This document shows, in pieces, positions 1-7,156 of a DNA stretch of 25,834 nucleotides (position 1 is its first letter; each line of letters starts with the position of its first letter). The translations under genes were made by a program, and so were the position numbers. This DNA is from an uncultured Oscillospiraceae bacterium (GTDB lineage: Bacteria; Bacillota; Clostridia; Oscillospirales; Oscillospiraceae): the NCBI GenBank assembly GCA_910585155.1, contig CAJUEC010000035.1, forward strand, positions 1 through 25,834, read 5' to 3'. The notes below the pieces were generated by a model that did not search any database, was not told the DNA's origin, and worked only from the letters and a program-made list of their open reading frames with translations.

Positions 1-114
1 TTTCAAACACCCCCGGCGGAGCCGGGGGGCGCTTTTTTCCGTCCGCGCCGGAGGGCCTTTTCAAACACCCCCGGCGGAGCCGGGGGGCGCTTTTCCGTCC
101 GCGCCGGAGGGCCT
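1..114 (+). repeat. Tandem duplication of a terminator-bearing 56-58 bp unit
   Basis: Two nearly identical units, about 1-58 and 59-114, differ mainly by two T residues in the T-run. Each carries a GC-rich hairpin (arms around CCCCCGGC / GCCGGGGG) followed by a T-run on the plus strand, so each looks like a Rho-independent terminator for a plus-strand gene left of the window. A run of 10 G follows at 124-133. Confidence 0.7.
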
Positions 115-151
115 TAAAATTGCGGGGGGGGGGTGCGGGGCGCTTTCAAAA

Positions 152-182
152 GGTCCCCCGGCTCAGCCGGGGGACCTTTTTT
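152..182. terminator. Bidirectional terminator between serA and the left-hand gene
   Basis: Perfect 11-bp arms GGTCCCCCGGC / GCCGGGGGACC flank a 3-nt loop, with T6 on the plus side and T4 on the minus side. It lies about 35 bp beyond the serA stop and probably ends the minus-strand serC-ywqG-serA transcript as well as any transcript entering from the left. Confidence 0.8.
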
Positions 183-215
183 CACATGCCGCCGGAGGGG
201 CGGAAGCTGTCTCGG

Positions 216-1382
216 TTAAATCACCCGCATGCGGATGACGCCGGGCACCCGGCGGATGTCCTCAATGACCTTCTCGCCCACCTTGGAGCCCGCGTCCACA
301 ATGGTGTAGGCGTACTCCCCCTTGGACTTGTTGGTCATGTTCTCCACGTTGACCCCGTCGGCCCCCAGCTGGGTGGTGATCTGGGCAATGACGGAGGGCA
401 CGTTGCGGTGGATGACGCAGAAGCGCTGGGCGCCGGAGCGCTCCATCACCACGTTGGGGAAGTTCACGGAGTTCTTGATGTTGCCGTTCTCCAGGAAGTC
501 CCGCAGCTGGTTGGCCGCCATGACGGCGCAGTTGTCCTCGCTCTCCGGGGTGGAGGCCCCCAGGTGGGGGATGGCCACCACGCCCTCGGCCAGGGTGATC
601 TCGTTGTCCGGGAAGTCGGTGACGTACCGGGCGGCCTTGCCGGACTTTAGGGCGGCGATCATGTCAGCATTGTTCACCAGTCCGCCCCGGGCCATGTTGA
701 TGATGCGCACCCCGTCCCGCATTTTGGCCAGGGCGGCGGCGTTGACGGTGTCGCGGGTGGCGTCCATATAGGGCAGATGGAGGGTGATATAGTCGGAGTT
801 GGCGAAAAGCACGTCCAGCTCCTTCACCACCTTGATGTGCCGGTCCAGCCGCAGGGCGGAATCTACGGACAGGTAGGGGTCATAGCCGTACACATCCATG
901 CCCAGGCTGAGGCCGATGTTGGCCACCAGCGCCCCGATGGCCCCCAGGCCCACCACGCCCAGGGTCTTGCGGTACACCTCGGGGCCCACGAAGGCGGACT
1001 TGCCCTGCTCCACCGCGGCGGCCACATCCACGCCGGGGGTGCGGGCCTGCTGGCGCACCCACTCCGCGCCGCCGATGATGTCCCGGGAGGCCAGCAGCAT
1101 GGCGCACAGCACCAGCTCCTTCACCGCGTTGGCGTTGGCGCCGGGGGTGTTGAAGACCACGATGCCCGCCTCGGAGCAGCGCTCGACGGGGATGTTGTTC
1201 ACCCCCGCCCCCGCCCGGGCGATGGCCCAGAGGCTGGCGGGGAACTGGTAGTCGTGGAGCTTGGCGGAGCGGACCAGAATGCCGTCCTCGTTCTCCACGC
1301 CGTCGCCCACGGCATAGGCGTCGGCGGGCAGGCGGTCCAGGCCCACCGGGGCAATTTTATTCATGGTTTTAATGTTGAACAT
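216..1382 (-). CDS. serA: D-3-phosphoglycerate dehydrogenase
   Basis: Oxidises 3-phosphoglycerate to 3-phosphohydroxypyruvate with NAD+, the first step of serine synthesis in the cytosol. The 388-residue protein shows the substrate-loop motif ARAGAGVNNIP near residue 56, the Rossmann motif GLGAIG (145-150), MARGGLVNN and the catalytic-histidine segment HLGAST (273-278). A C-terminal ACT domain (about 323-388) is a likely serine sensor. This is the short ACT-containing form common in Firmicutes, without the intervening domain of long SerA proteins. I place the start at the ATG at 1382, because AGGTG sits six bases upstream; an in-frame GTG at 1391 lies inside that ribosome site. It is the last gene of serC - ywqG-like - serA. 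No serB phosphatase is present in the window. Confidence 0.95.
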   Translation of the reverse strand: MFNIKTMNKIAPVGLDRLPADAYAVGDGVENEDGILVRSAKLHDYQFPASLWAIARAGAGVNNIPVERCSEAGIVVFNTPGANANAVKELVLCAMLLASRDIIGGAEWVRQQARTPGVDVAAAVEQGKSAFVGPEVYRKTLGVVGLGAIGALVANIGLSLGMDVYGYDPYLSVDSALRLDRHIKVVKELDVLFANSDYITLHLPYMDATRDTVNAAALAKMRDGVRIINMARGGLVNNADMIAALKSGKAARYVTDFPDNEITLAEGVVAIPHLGASTPESEDNCAVMAANQLRDFLENGNIKNSVNFPNVVMERSGAQRFCVIHRNVPSVIAQITTQLGADGVNVENMTNKSKGEYAYTIVDAGSKVGEKVIEDIRRVPGVIRMRVI

Positions 1383-1408
1383 GGTTTTCACCTCATTTTA
1401 ATAAAGGG

Positions 1409-2257
1409 TCAGCAGCAATCCCAGTTGTAGCACACCCGGGAGAAGTCCCGGCGGCGCAGGGCTTCCCGGCTGATGAAGAAGTTGGCCACGCCGCAGTCGC
1501 CCCACAGCACAAGGTCCTTCCGGTCCTGCATATCGCTGTCCAACTGGAACAGGAGCACATCCAGGCCGGCAAGCTCTCCGGCGTTGATGCGGGGGTCCTC
1601 CTGGGTAAAATAGGGGTAACCGCCCATCTGGTGGTAGGGGGCTTTCTCCTTGGCCGCAGGAAACTCACAGCTGATTTTTGTCGCCCGGTAGTAGTCCCAC
1701 TGAGTTTTGAGATCTGTGCCGTGTAGCTCGTTCCACTTGGCAAGGAATTGATCCCAGGCCCGGAAATCCTGGCTGTTGATACGCTGGACCTCCGCCGGGG
1801 CAAAGCGAATGCCGTACACGCCAAACAGGGGCGTATAGTACCTGGCGTCCCCCTCCGGCTTGGGGGCTTCCGCCTTTTTCGCCAGCACCTCCGCCGCCGT
1901 CACAGTGGGATCCACCGTCTCATGGTACAGCACCCGGAAGCCCTTCTGGGCCGTTGGGTCGTCGAAGTCCATACCGAACACGTCGTCCAAGCCAAAGAAA
2001 AACTGCAAAAGGCCCCCGTGGGGAAAGTCGGGCAGGCCCTCCAGCCCGGTGCAGTCCACCTGGGCCAGCAGTTCCATGCCAACCCCCTTGGAATCCAGCG
2101 GCCACGCCATGTCCCGGGGCAGGTAGGGAGTGCCGGCCACCTTGCTCTCGAAGATCCCCGGCTCCCCGCCCCGCACCAGGGCAAAGCGCAGGGCAGGCTC
2201 GGTGTTCCGCTCCACAATCTCCCCGGCAATCTGCCGGGCCAGTACCAGCTCGCTCAT
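1409..2257 (-). CDS. YwqG-like DUF1963 family protein
   Basis: A 282-residue protein of the DUF1963/YwqG family, recognised by the run PHGGLLQFFFGLDDVFGMDF followed by QKGFRVLYHE, and by the C-terminal LLFQLDSD...LWGDCGVANFFIS segment that closes this fold. The family is cytosolic and has no firmly assigned biochemical role that I can state. The gene starts one base after the serC stop, and no strong ribosome site of its own is visible, so its translation is probably coupled to serC. serA follows 26 bp after its stop. Its place between two serine-biosynthesis genes suggests co-transcription with them rather than a known function. There are no signal peptide or membrane segments. Family assignment is fairly sure; role unknown. 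Confidence 0.85.
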   Translation of the reverse strand: MSELVLARQIAGEIVERNTEPALRFALVRGGEPGIFESKVAGTPYLPRDMAWPLDSKGVGMELLAQVDCTGLEGLPDFPHGGLLQFFFGLDDVFGMDFDDPTAQKGFRVLYHETVDPTVTAAEVLAKKAEAPKPEGDARYYTPLFGVYGIRFAPAEVQRINSQDFRAWDQFLAKWNELHGTDLKTQWDYYRATKISCEFPAAKEKAPYHQMGGYPYFTQEDPRINAGELAGLDVLLFQLDSDMQDRKDLVLWGDCGVANFFISREALRRRDFSRVCYNWDCC

Positions 2258-2258
2258 C

Positions 2259-3344
2259 TCAGTTGGCCTTGTCGAACGCCTTGATGAAGTCCGCCAGCTT
2301 TTCCACGCCCTCCACGGGCATGGCGTTGTAGATGGAGGCCCGCATACCGCCCACGTTCCGGTGGCCCTTCAGGTTGGTGAAGCCGGCGGCGGTGGCCTCC
2401 TTCACGAACTTGGCGTCCAGCTCCTCGCTCACCGAGCGGAAGGTGACGTTCATGTCGGACCGGGAGCCGGGCTGGGCCGGACAGGTAAACAGCTTGGAGT
2501 CGTCCAGCACGCTGTAAAGGAGCTGGGCCTTACTGTGCTTGATCTTCTCCATGCCCTCCACGCCGCCTTTGGACTCCAGCCACTCCAGCACCAGACCCAG
2601 CATGTAGATGCACCAGCAGGGAGGGGTGTTGTACATGGAGTCCTTGTCGATCATGGTTTTATAGCTCATCATCAGCGGGGTGTAGGGCAGCTCATGGCCC
2701 GCCAGGTCCTCCCGGACCACGGCGATGGTCAGCCCGGCCGGAGCCAGGTTCTTCTGGGCCCCGCCGAAGATGATCCCGTATTTGGACACGTCCACCGGCC
2801 GGGACAGGAAGTTGGAGGACATGTCGCACACGATGGGCACGTCCCCGGTGTCGGGCACATACTGCCACTCGGTGCCGTAGATGGTGTTGTTGGCGCAGTA
2901 GTAGAAGTAGCTGGCCTGGGGGTCCAGCGTCAGCTGGTCCTGCGGGGGAATGTAGGTGTGGTTTTTGTCCCCGCTGTCGGCGGCCAGGCCGATCTGACCG
3001 TACTTTTTGGCCTCCTTGCAGGCCACGCTGGCAAAATTGCCGGTGACGGCGTAGTCCGCCTTCCCGGTTCTGCCGATGAGGTTCAGGGGGACCATGGAGA
3101 ACTGGCCGGAGGCCCCGCCCTGCAAAAACAGCACCCTATAGTTGTCGGGCACGTGGAACAGCCGGATGAAGCTGGCCTTGGTGTCGTCAAAAATCTTCTG
3201 GAACACCTTGGAGCGGTGGCTCATCTCCATCACGGACATGCCGGAGCCCTGGTAGTTGGTGATCTCGGCGCCCGCCCGCTCCAGTACCTCCAGGGGCAGC
3301 ATGGACGGACCGGCAGAGAAGTTGTAGACGCGCTGGCTTCCCAT
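2259..3344 (-). CDS. serC: Phosphoserine aminotransferase
   Basis: Transfers the amino group of glutamate to 3-phosphohydroxypyruvate to give phosphoserine; a PLP enzyme of the class V aminotransferase family. The 361-residue length is normal. Visible features are the N-terminal VYNFSAGPSMLP, the GGASGQF phosphate-binding turn (about 76-82), and the PLP lysine in FGGAQKNLAPAG at residue 198, the same position as in E. coli SerC. The start ATG at 3344 is preceded by a strong AAGGAGG. It is the first gene of its operon, with a consensus promoter about 55 bp upstream of the start. The next gene begins one base after its stop. Confidence 0.96.
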   Translation of the reverse strand: MGSQRVYNFSAGPSMLPLEVLERAGAEITNYQGSGMSVMEMSHRSKVFQKIFDDTKASFIRLFHVPDNYRVLFLQGGASGQFSMVPLNLIGRTGKADYAVTGNFASVACKEAKKYGQIGLAADSGDKNHTYIPPQDQLTLDPQASYFYYCANNTIYGTEWQYVPDTGDVPIVCDMSSNFLSRPVDVSKYGIIFGGAQKNLAPAGLTIAVVREDLAGHELPYTPLMMSYKTMIDKDSMYNTPPCWCIYMLGLVLEWLESKGGVEGMEKIKHSKAQLLYSVLDDSKLFTCPAQPGSRSDMNVTFRSVSEELDAKFVKEATAAGFTNLKGHRNVGGMRASIYNAMPVEGVEKLADFIKAFDKAN

Positions 3345-3396
3345 ATGGTTTCCTCCTTCAAAGCGACTGAAATTTTAATGCTTTAACGTATTATAT

Positions 3397-3426
3397 ATTA
3401 TATGTTTCCCAGGCCCCTGCTGTCAA
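3397..3426 (-). promoter_or_regulatory. Sigma-A promoter of the serC operon
   Basis: On the minus strand TTGACA (3421-3426) and TATAAT (3397-3402) are both perfect consensus boxes, 18 nt apart, upstream of the serC start. The AT-rich stretch at the -10 box contrasts with the GC-rich surroundings. Confidence 0.85.
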
Positions 3427-3443
3427 TCACCAGAAGGGCCAAA

Positions 3444-3469
3444 AAAGCCCCCCCAGGCGGGGGGGCTTT
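3444..3469 (-). terminator. Terminator of the metal-resistance operon
   Basis: Arms AAAGCCCCCCC / GGGGGGGCTTT flank a 4-nt loop, and on the minus strand the right-hand arm runs into a T6 tract. It separates the P-type ATPase gene from the serC promoter. Confidence 0.85.
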
Positions 3470-3509
3470 GTGTATTCTGATACCAGAAGAAAACGCGTTG
3501 CGATGTTGT

Positions 3510-3539
3510 CACGCCTCGCCTGTTGGCGACGCGTGGCTT
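3510..3539. repeat. 30-bp hairpin repeat, copy 1
   Basis: This stretch matches 6458-6487 at 28 of 30 positions in the same orientation. It can fold as CGC-c-TCGC / GCGA-c-GCG around a 6-nt loop. The two copies sit just outside the two ends of the HMA - methyltransferase - ATPase gene block. Confidence 0.6.
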
Positions 3540-3611
3540 TCGTCGGGGCAAGCTGTATATCGCTCATTTCCGCCTGCGGCGAAAAATCGCTCATTCCGCT
3601 GCCCCTCCTCT

Positions 3612-3642
3612 CCCCACGAAAGCGGAAGGCGCTTTCGTGGGG
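3612..3642 (-). other. 13-bp-stem hairpin just after the ATPase gene
   Basis: Perfect arms CCCCACGAAAGCG / CGCTTTCGTGGGG with a 5-nt loop lie 14 bp beyond the ATPase stop. No T-run follows on the minus strand, so it is more likely a 3'-end stability or REP-like structure than a terminator. The rest of 3470-3655 holds copy 1 of the 30-bp repeat and no convincing gene. Confidence 0.55.
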
Positions 3643-3655
3643 CCCCTGCAATGGT

Positions 3656-5557
3656 TCACACCTTGGTTTTCAGCATTCTGGTGGCGTTCAGGATGGCGAT
3701 GACGGCCACGCCCACATCGGCGAACACCGCCCCCCACATGGTGGTTTTGCCCAACGCCCCCAGGATGAGGAACAGCGCCTTGACCCCCAGGGCGAACACA
3801 ATGTTCTGCTTCACAATGCGCAGGCATTTGCGGGCGATGTCCATGGCCCGGACCAGCTTGGCGGGGTCGTCATCCATGAGAACCACGTCGGCGGCCTCGA
3901 TGGCGGCGTCGGAGCCCATGGCGCCCATGGCGATGCCCACGTCCGCCCGGGAGAGCACCGGGGCGTCGTTCACCCCGTCGCCCACATAGGCCAGCACGCC
4001 CTTGGCGCTCTTGCGGGAGAGCAGCTCCTCCAGCCGGTCCACCTTGTCTCCGGGCAGCAGCTGGGCGTGGACCTGGTCCAGCCCCAGCTCCCGGCCCACT
4101 GCCTGGCCCACCGCCTCGCTGTCCCCGGTGAGCATGACGGTGCGGATTCCCCGGCTTTTCAGGGCCTTGACGGCGGCGGGAGAGGAGGGCTTCACCTGGT
4201 CGGCGATGACGGCGCAGCCCAGGTACTGCCCCTCCCGGGCCACGTGGACCACGGTGCCCACCTGCTCGCAGGGGGTAAAGGCCACGCCCTCCTTGTTCAT
4301 CAGCTTTTCGTTGCCCGCCAGCACCCGTTTGCCGTCCACCAGGGCGGACACGCCGTGGCCGGGGACCTCTTGGACGTCGGCAACCCGGTCCGGGTCAATT
4401 TCCCCGCCCAGCGCCCGGCGCAGGGACTGGGCGATGGGGTGCGATGAGTGGCGCTCCGCCAGGGCGGCGGTCTCCAGCAGCTCCCGCTGGGTAACGCTGG
4501 GGGCGGGGTTCAGCGACGACACCTCAAACACCCCCTGGGTGAGGGTGCCGGTCTTGTCAAACACCACGGTCTCGGTTTTGGCCAGCAGCTCCAGATAGTT
4601 GCCGCCCTTCACCAAAATGCCCTGGGCGGAGGCCCCGCCGATGCCTCCGAAGAAGGACAGGGGGATGGAGATCACCAGGGCGCAGGGGCAGGAGATCACC
4701 AGGAAGGTGAGGGCCCGGTGGACCCACACCCCCCACTGCCCGAAGAGCAGGGAGGGGATCACCGCCAGGGCCAGGGCGGCGAACACCACGGCGGGGGTAT
4801 AGTACCGGGCGAAGCGGGTGATGAAGTTCTCCGCCTTGGCCTTCTTGGAGGAGGCGTTCTCCACCAGGTCCAGAATCTTGGCCACGGTGGACTGGCCGAA
4901 CTCGCGGGTGGTCCGGGCCTTCAGCAGCCCGGTGATATTGACGCAGCCGGACAGCAGCTCCCCGCCCGCTTCCACGTCCCGGGGGGCGGACTCGCCGGTG
5001 AGGGCGGCGGTGTTCAGGGAGGACGCCCCCTCAATCACCACGCCGTCCAGGGGGACCTTCTCGCCGGGGCGGATGACGATGACCTCGCCCACCGCCACCT
5101 CGTCGGGGTCAACCTGGATGATCTGTCCGTCCCGCTCCACATTGGCCACATCGGGCCGGATGTCCATGAGCTGGGCGATGGACCGCCGGGACTTGCCCAC
5201 GGCGTAGCTCTGGAACAGCTCGCCCACCTGGTAGAACAGCATGACCCCCACCGCCTCGGCGGTCTCCCCCAGCACCAGGGCCCCCACAGTGGCCACACAC
5301 ATCAGAAAGTTCTCGTCAAACACCTGCCCGTGGCCGATGTTGCGGATGGCCTTCCACAGGATGTCCCAGCCGATGGTGAAATAGGCGGCCAGGTACAGCC
5401 AGATGGGGGAAATTGCGTATACGCCGCCGTCCAGCCGGCTGGTGAACAGCGGAAGCTCAAACGGCACCCGGACCGGCGGCAGCAGCACCGCCGCCGCCAG
5501 GAGCACCGCCGCCGCGAGGATGCGGATCAGTGTCTTTTTTTGCTTTCTGGTCATCAT
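3656..5557 (-). CDS. Zn/Cd/Pb-exporting P1B-type ATPase, no HMA domain
   Basis: Membrane ATPase that expels divalent soft-metal ions, most like CadA/ZntA. In the 633 residues I see the actuator motif TGES (187-190), the membrane metal site CPC (290-292), the phosphorylated aspartate in DKTGT (D334), the P1B-specific SHP (372-374), MLTGDS and GDGVNDAP. The C-terminal membrane segments keep the lysine of NIVFALGVK and the aspartate of FADVG that mark the Zn/Cd/Pb subclass. About eight hydrophobic segments are present. Unlike most CadA/ZntA proteins there is no N-terminal GMDCxxC domain; that domain is a separate gene (6223-6435) in the same operon. Two adjacent ATG codons occur; AGGAG at 5565-5569 favours the first, at 5557. 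Expression should follow the CadC-like repressor. Confidence 0.93.
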   Translation of the reverse strand: MMTRKQKKTLIRILAAAVLLAAAVLLPPVRVPFELPLFTSRLDGGVYAISPIWLYLAAYFTIGWDILWKAIRNIGHGQVFDENFLMCVATVGALVLGETAEAVGVMLFYQVGELFQSYAVGKSRRSIAQLMDIRPDVANVERDGQIIQVDPDEVAVGEVIVIRPGEKVPLDGVVIEGASSLNTAALTGESAPRDVEAGGELLSGCVNITGLLKARTTREFGQSTVAKILDLVENASSKKAKAENFITRFARYYTPAVVFAALALAVIPSLLFGQWGVWVHRALTFLVISCPCALVISIPLSFFGGIGGASAQGILVKGGNYLELLAKTETVVFDKTGTLTQGVFEVSSLNPAPSVTQRELLETAALAERHSSHPIAQSLRRALGGEIDPDRVADVQEVPGHGVSALVDGKRVLAGNEKLMNKEGVAFTPCEQVGTVVHVAREGQYLGCAVIADQVKPSSPAAVKALKSRGIRTVMLTGDSEAVGQAVGRELGLDQVHAQLLPGDKVDRLEELLSRKSAKGVLAYVGDGVNDAPVLSRADVGIAMGAMGSDAAIEAADVVLMDDDPAKLVRAMDIARKCLRIVKQNIVFALGVKALFLILGALGKTTMWGAVFADVGVAVIAILNATRMLKTKV

Positions 5558-5608
5558 AAATCAACTCCTAATACGGATGTGCAGTCCGTTTTTTCCCGTC
5601 CAAACGAT

Positions 5609-6226
5609 TCAGGCGGGCTTTTCCAGTATCCCGATCCCCTCGGGCACGCCGCCGGAAATGATCTCCAGCGTCACCGGGGCCAGCCCCAGGCGCTCCAAAA
5701 ATTCCCGGTAAGTCTCCGAGGTAAAGGCGTGCTCGTAGTGAAAGCCCACGCCCTGGTAGATTTTAATCATGCTCCCATAGGCCGCCCCCGCCCTTCCTTG
5801 AAGGTAGGTGGGCAGGATGAGCAACCCCCCGGGGGCGGTGACCCGCCACAGCTCCCGGACGGCAGTTTCCGGGTCGGGAAGCAGGTGGAGCACGTTGGCG
5901 GCGATCACCGCGTCAAAGCTCCCGTCCGGGTCGGGCAGGGCGGTGAGATCCCGGCGGGCAAAGGTCACGTTGGACAGCCCGCGCGTTCGGACCTTTTTCC
6001 GGGCCCGGGCCAGCATGGCCTCCGACTGGTCGGTGCACAGCACCGAGGCCGCCCGTTTCGCCGCAGCCAGAGAGAACTCCCCCGTCCCGGCGGCGCAGTC
6101 CAGTACACGGGCCCCGGAGGGGACCAGCTCCCCCACACGGGTCCTGGCGGCGGTGTTTACCTTCCGGTTGCTCCATTCAAACAGGTCGTACAGCCCGGCA
6201 ACGCGGTCCCAAAAGCTGCGGCTCAC
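5609..6226 (-). CDS. Class I SAM-dependent methyltransferase (UbiE-like)
   Basis: The 205-residue protein has a Rossmann-fold methyltransferase core: VLDCAAGTGEF (motif I), the acidic motif II segment CTDQSEAML, FDAVIAANVLHLLPDPE and a final substrate-cap region. The substrate is not evident. It lacks the conserved cysteine set of arsenite methyltransferase ArsM, so arsenic methylation is not supported. The start is a GTG at 6226 that overlaps the TGA stop of the HMA gene as GTGA, so translation is coupled to that gene; an apparent longer frame upstream only re-reads the HMA gene out of frame. The ATPase gene starts 51 bp after its stop. The setting suggests some role in metal or thiol stress, which is inference only. 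Confidence 0.82.
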   Translation of the reverse strand: MSRSFWDRVAGLYDLFEWSNRKVNTAARTRVGELVPSGARVLDCAAGTGEFSLAAAKRAASVLCTDQSEAMLARARKKVRTRGLSNVTFARRDLTALPDPDGSFDAVIAANVLHLLPDPETAVRELWRVTAPGGLLILPTYLQGRAGAAYGSMIKIYQGVGFHYEHAFTSETYREFLERLGLAPVTLEIISGGVPEGIGILEKPA

Positions 6227-6435
6227 AGCAGGATCTCGCAGTCGGGCTCCACCTTTTTGCAGCACTTGACCACGTCCTTCATGATGGCGTCCACATCGTC
6301 CGCCTCGATGGTCATCTTCTGGGTGAGAAAGCTGACGGTGGCGGCGGTGACGCCGGGGAGCTTTTTGATGGCGTCCTCCATTTTGGCGGCGCAGTTGGCG
6401 CAATCCAGATCGATGAGCTTGAAGGTCTTTTTCAT
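6223..6435 (-). CDS. Free-standing heavy-metal-associated (HMA) protein
   Basis: A 70-residue HMA/CopZ-fold protein with the metal motif DLDCANC (C12, C15). The acidic residue just before the first Cys resembles the Zn/Cd-type DCxxC of ZntA/CadA N-terminal domains rather than the copper GMTCxxC. The C-terminus adds three more cysteines (C58, C59, C66) near EPDCEILL, which is unusual for a copper chaperone. It probably hands metal to the ATPase encoded downstream, which has lost this domain. The start ATG at 6435 follows AGGAAG at about 8-nt spacing. The stop overlaps the methyltransferase GTG. A 143-bp gap containing the 30-bp hairpin repeat separates it from the ArsR gene, with no obvious second promoter. 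Confidence 0.9.
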   Translation of the reverse strand: MKKTFKLIDLDCANCAAKMEDAIKKLPGVTAATVSFLTQKMTIEADDVDAIMKDVVKCCKKVEPDCEILL

Positions 6436-6457
6436 AGTGATGACTTCCTTTCTTATT

Positions 6458-6487
6458 CACGCCTCGCCTGTTCGCGACGCGCGGCTT
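6458..6487. repeat. 30-bp hairpin repeat, copy 2
   Basis: Direct repeat of 3510-3539 (28 of 30 bases), in the gap between the ArsR-type regulator and the HMA gene. It has the same hairpin potential, with the loop sequence slightly changed. Confidence 0.6.
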
Positions 6488-6578
6488 CCCTCCGACTCGG
6501 GCTGGTCTCTGGGCCGCTTTGCGGCCCTGCGCTCGCCCTCGCTTCGGTCCATCCGCGCTGCTCACGACGGCTCGGGCG

Positions 6579-6941
6579 CTATTCGTTCACATGCTCCATG
6601 CCCTGGGCGATGATCTTGCGCACGTGGCCGTCCGCCAGGGAGTAGAACACCGTCTTTCCGTCCCGGCGGAACTTCACCAGCCGGCTGCCCTTGAGCACCC
6701 GCAGCTGGTGGGACACCGCCGACTGGGAGAGCCCCAGCAGCCTGGAGATGTCGCACACGCACAGCTCCGCCTCAAACAGGGCGTACAGAATCTTGATCCG
6801 GGTGGAGTCGCCGAACACCTTGAACAGCTCCGCCAGATCGTACAGCGTCTCGTCGTCGGGCATTCCGCCCAGCACCTCGTTTACCGCCTCCTCGTGGACA
6901 AACAGGCAGCCGCAGCGCTCAATTTCATTTCCGCCGGCCAT
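6579..6941 (-). CDS. CadC-like ArsR/SmtB metal-sensing repressor
   Basis: Winged-helix repressor that releases DNA when it binds soft metal ions. The 120 residues carry both classical metal sites of the CadC group. The alpha3N site is C10/C12 near the N-terminus with ELCVCD (C61, C63). The alpha5 site is D104, H106, H117 and E120 in the last helix (LADGHVRKI...MEHVNE). The recognition helix is QSAVSHQLRVL. The chosen start at 6941 has GGGGAGGTG upstream; a longer in-frame version would place the coding region inside the operator. The next genes encode the metal chaperone and exporter. The residues point to Cd/Pb/Zn sensing; the exact metal is inference. Confidence 0.92.
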   Translation of the reverse strand: MAGGNEIERCGCLFVHEEAVNEVLGGMPDDETLYDLAELFKVFGDSTRIKILYALFEAELCVCDISRLLGLSQSAVSHQLRVLKGSRLVKFRRDGKTVFYSLADGHVRKIIAQGMEHVNE

Positions 6942-6960
6942 AAGGGCACCTCCCCTTTTG

Positions 6961-7014
6961 CAGTAACATATGAACATCTGCTCATATGTTACTGCTGTAA
7001 GGCACAAATGTCAA
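6961..7014 (-). promoter_or_regulatory. Promoter and operator of the metal-resistance operon
   Basis: TTGACA (7009-7014) and TAACAT (6986-6991), 17 nt apart, form a minus-strand promoter. The -10 box lies inside a 13-bp inverted repeat, CAGTAACATATGA / TCATATGTTACTG (6961-6973 and 6982-6994). Its centre contains TGAACA-tc-TGCTCA, close to the ArsR-family consensus TGAACA-N2-TGTTCA. Repressor binding would block the -10 region directly, giving self-repression. Confidence 0.88.
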
Positions 7015-7016
7015 CC

Positions 7017-7067
7017 CCAAAAAAGAAAAAATTTGCGGGGCCGGGGGAGACAGCTCCCCGGCCCCGC
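7017..7067 (-). terminator. Terminator after the degV-like gene
   Basis: A stem of about 14 bp (GCGGGGCCGGGG... / ...CCCCGGCCCCGC, 7035-7067) is followed on the minus strand by AAATTTTTTCTTTTTT. It ends the marR-degV transcript just upstream of the metal-operon promoter. Confidence 0.85.
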
Positions 7068-7096
7068 AGGCGCGTTTCATCGGCGGTTCCTCAAAA

Positions 7097-7153
7097 CCTG
7101 TATTCACAGCCGAAAATTCCTGACCGGACGGCCCCTGCGGCTGTGAATGCAGG
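7097..7153. repeat. Palindromic REP-like element (complete copy)
   Basis: Arms CCTGTATTCACAGCCG (7097-7112) and CGGCTGTGAATGCAGG (7138-7153) are complementary apart from one G-T pair, with about 25 nt between. Related half-copies occur at 9935-9958 and 16443-16457. It sits between the DegV stop and its terminator. Confidence 0.6.
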
Positions 7154-7156
7154 GGG

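Noticed and set aside
1..114. Short tandem repeat considered as a CRISPR remnant
   Set aside because: There are only two adjacent units without spacers, and each folds as a terminator.
5609..6226. Arsenite methyltransferase ArsM for the metal-operon methyltransferase
   Set aside because: It lacks the conserved cysteines needed for arsenite binding, and the neighbouring regulator and pump are of Cd/Zn/Pb type.
6227..6565. N-terminal extension of the methyltransferase upstream of the GTG
   Set aside because: It re-reads the HMA gene and its upstream repeat in another frame and gives a low-complexity Arg/His-rich sequence. The methyltransferase fold begins right after the GTG at 6226.
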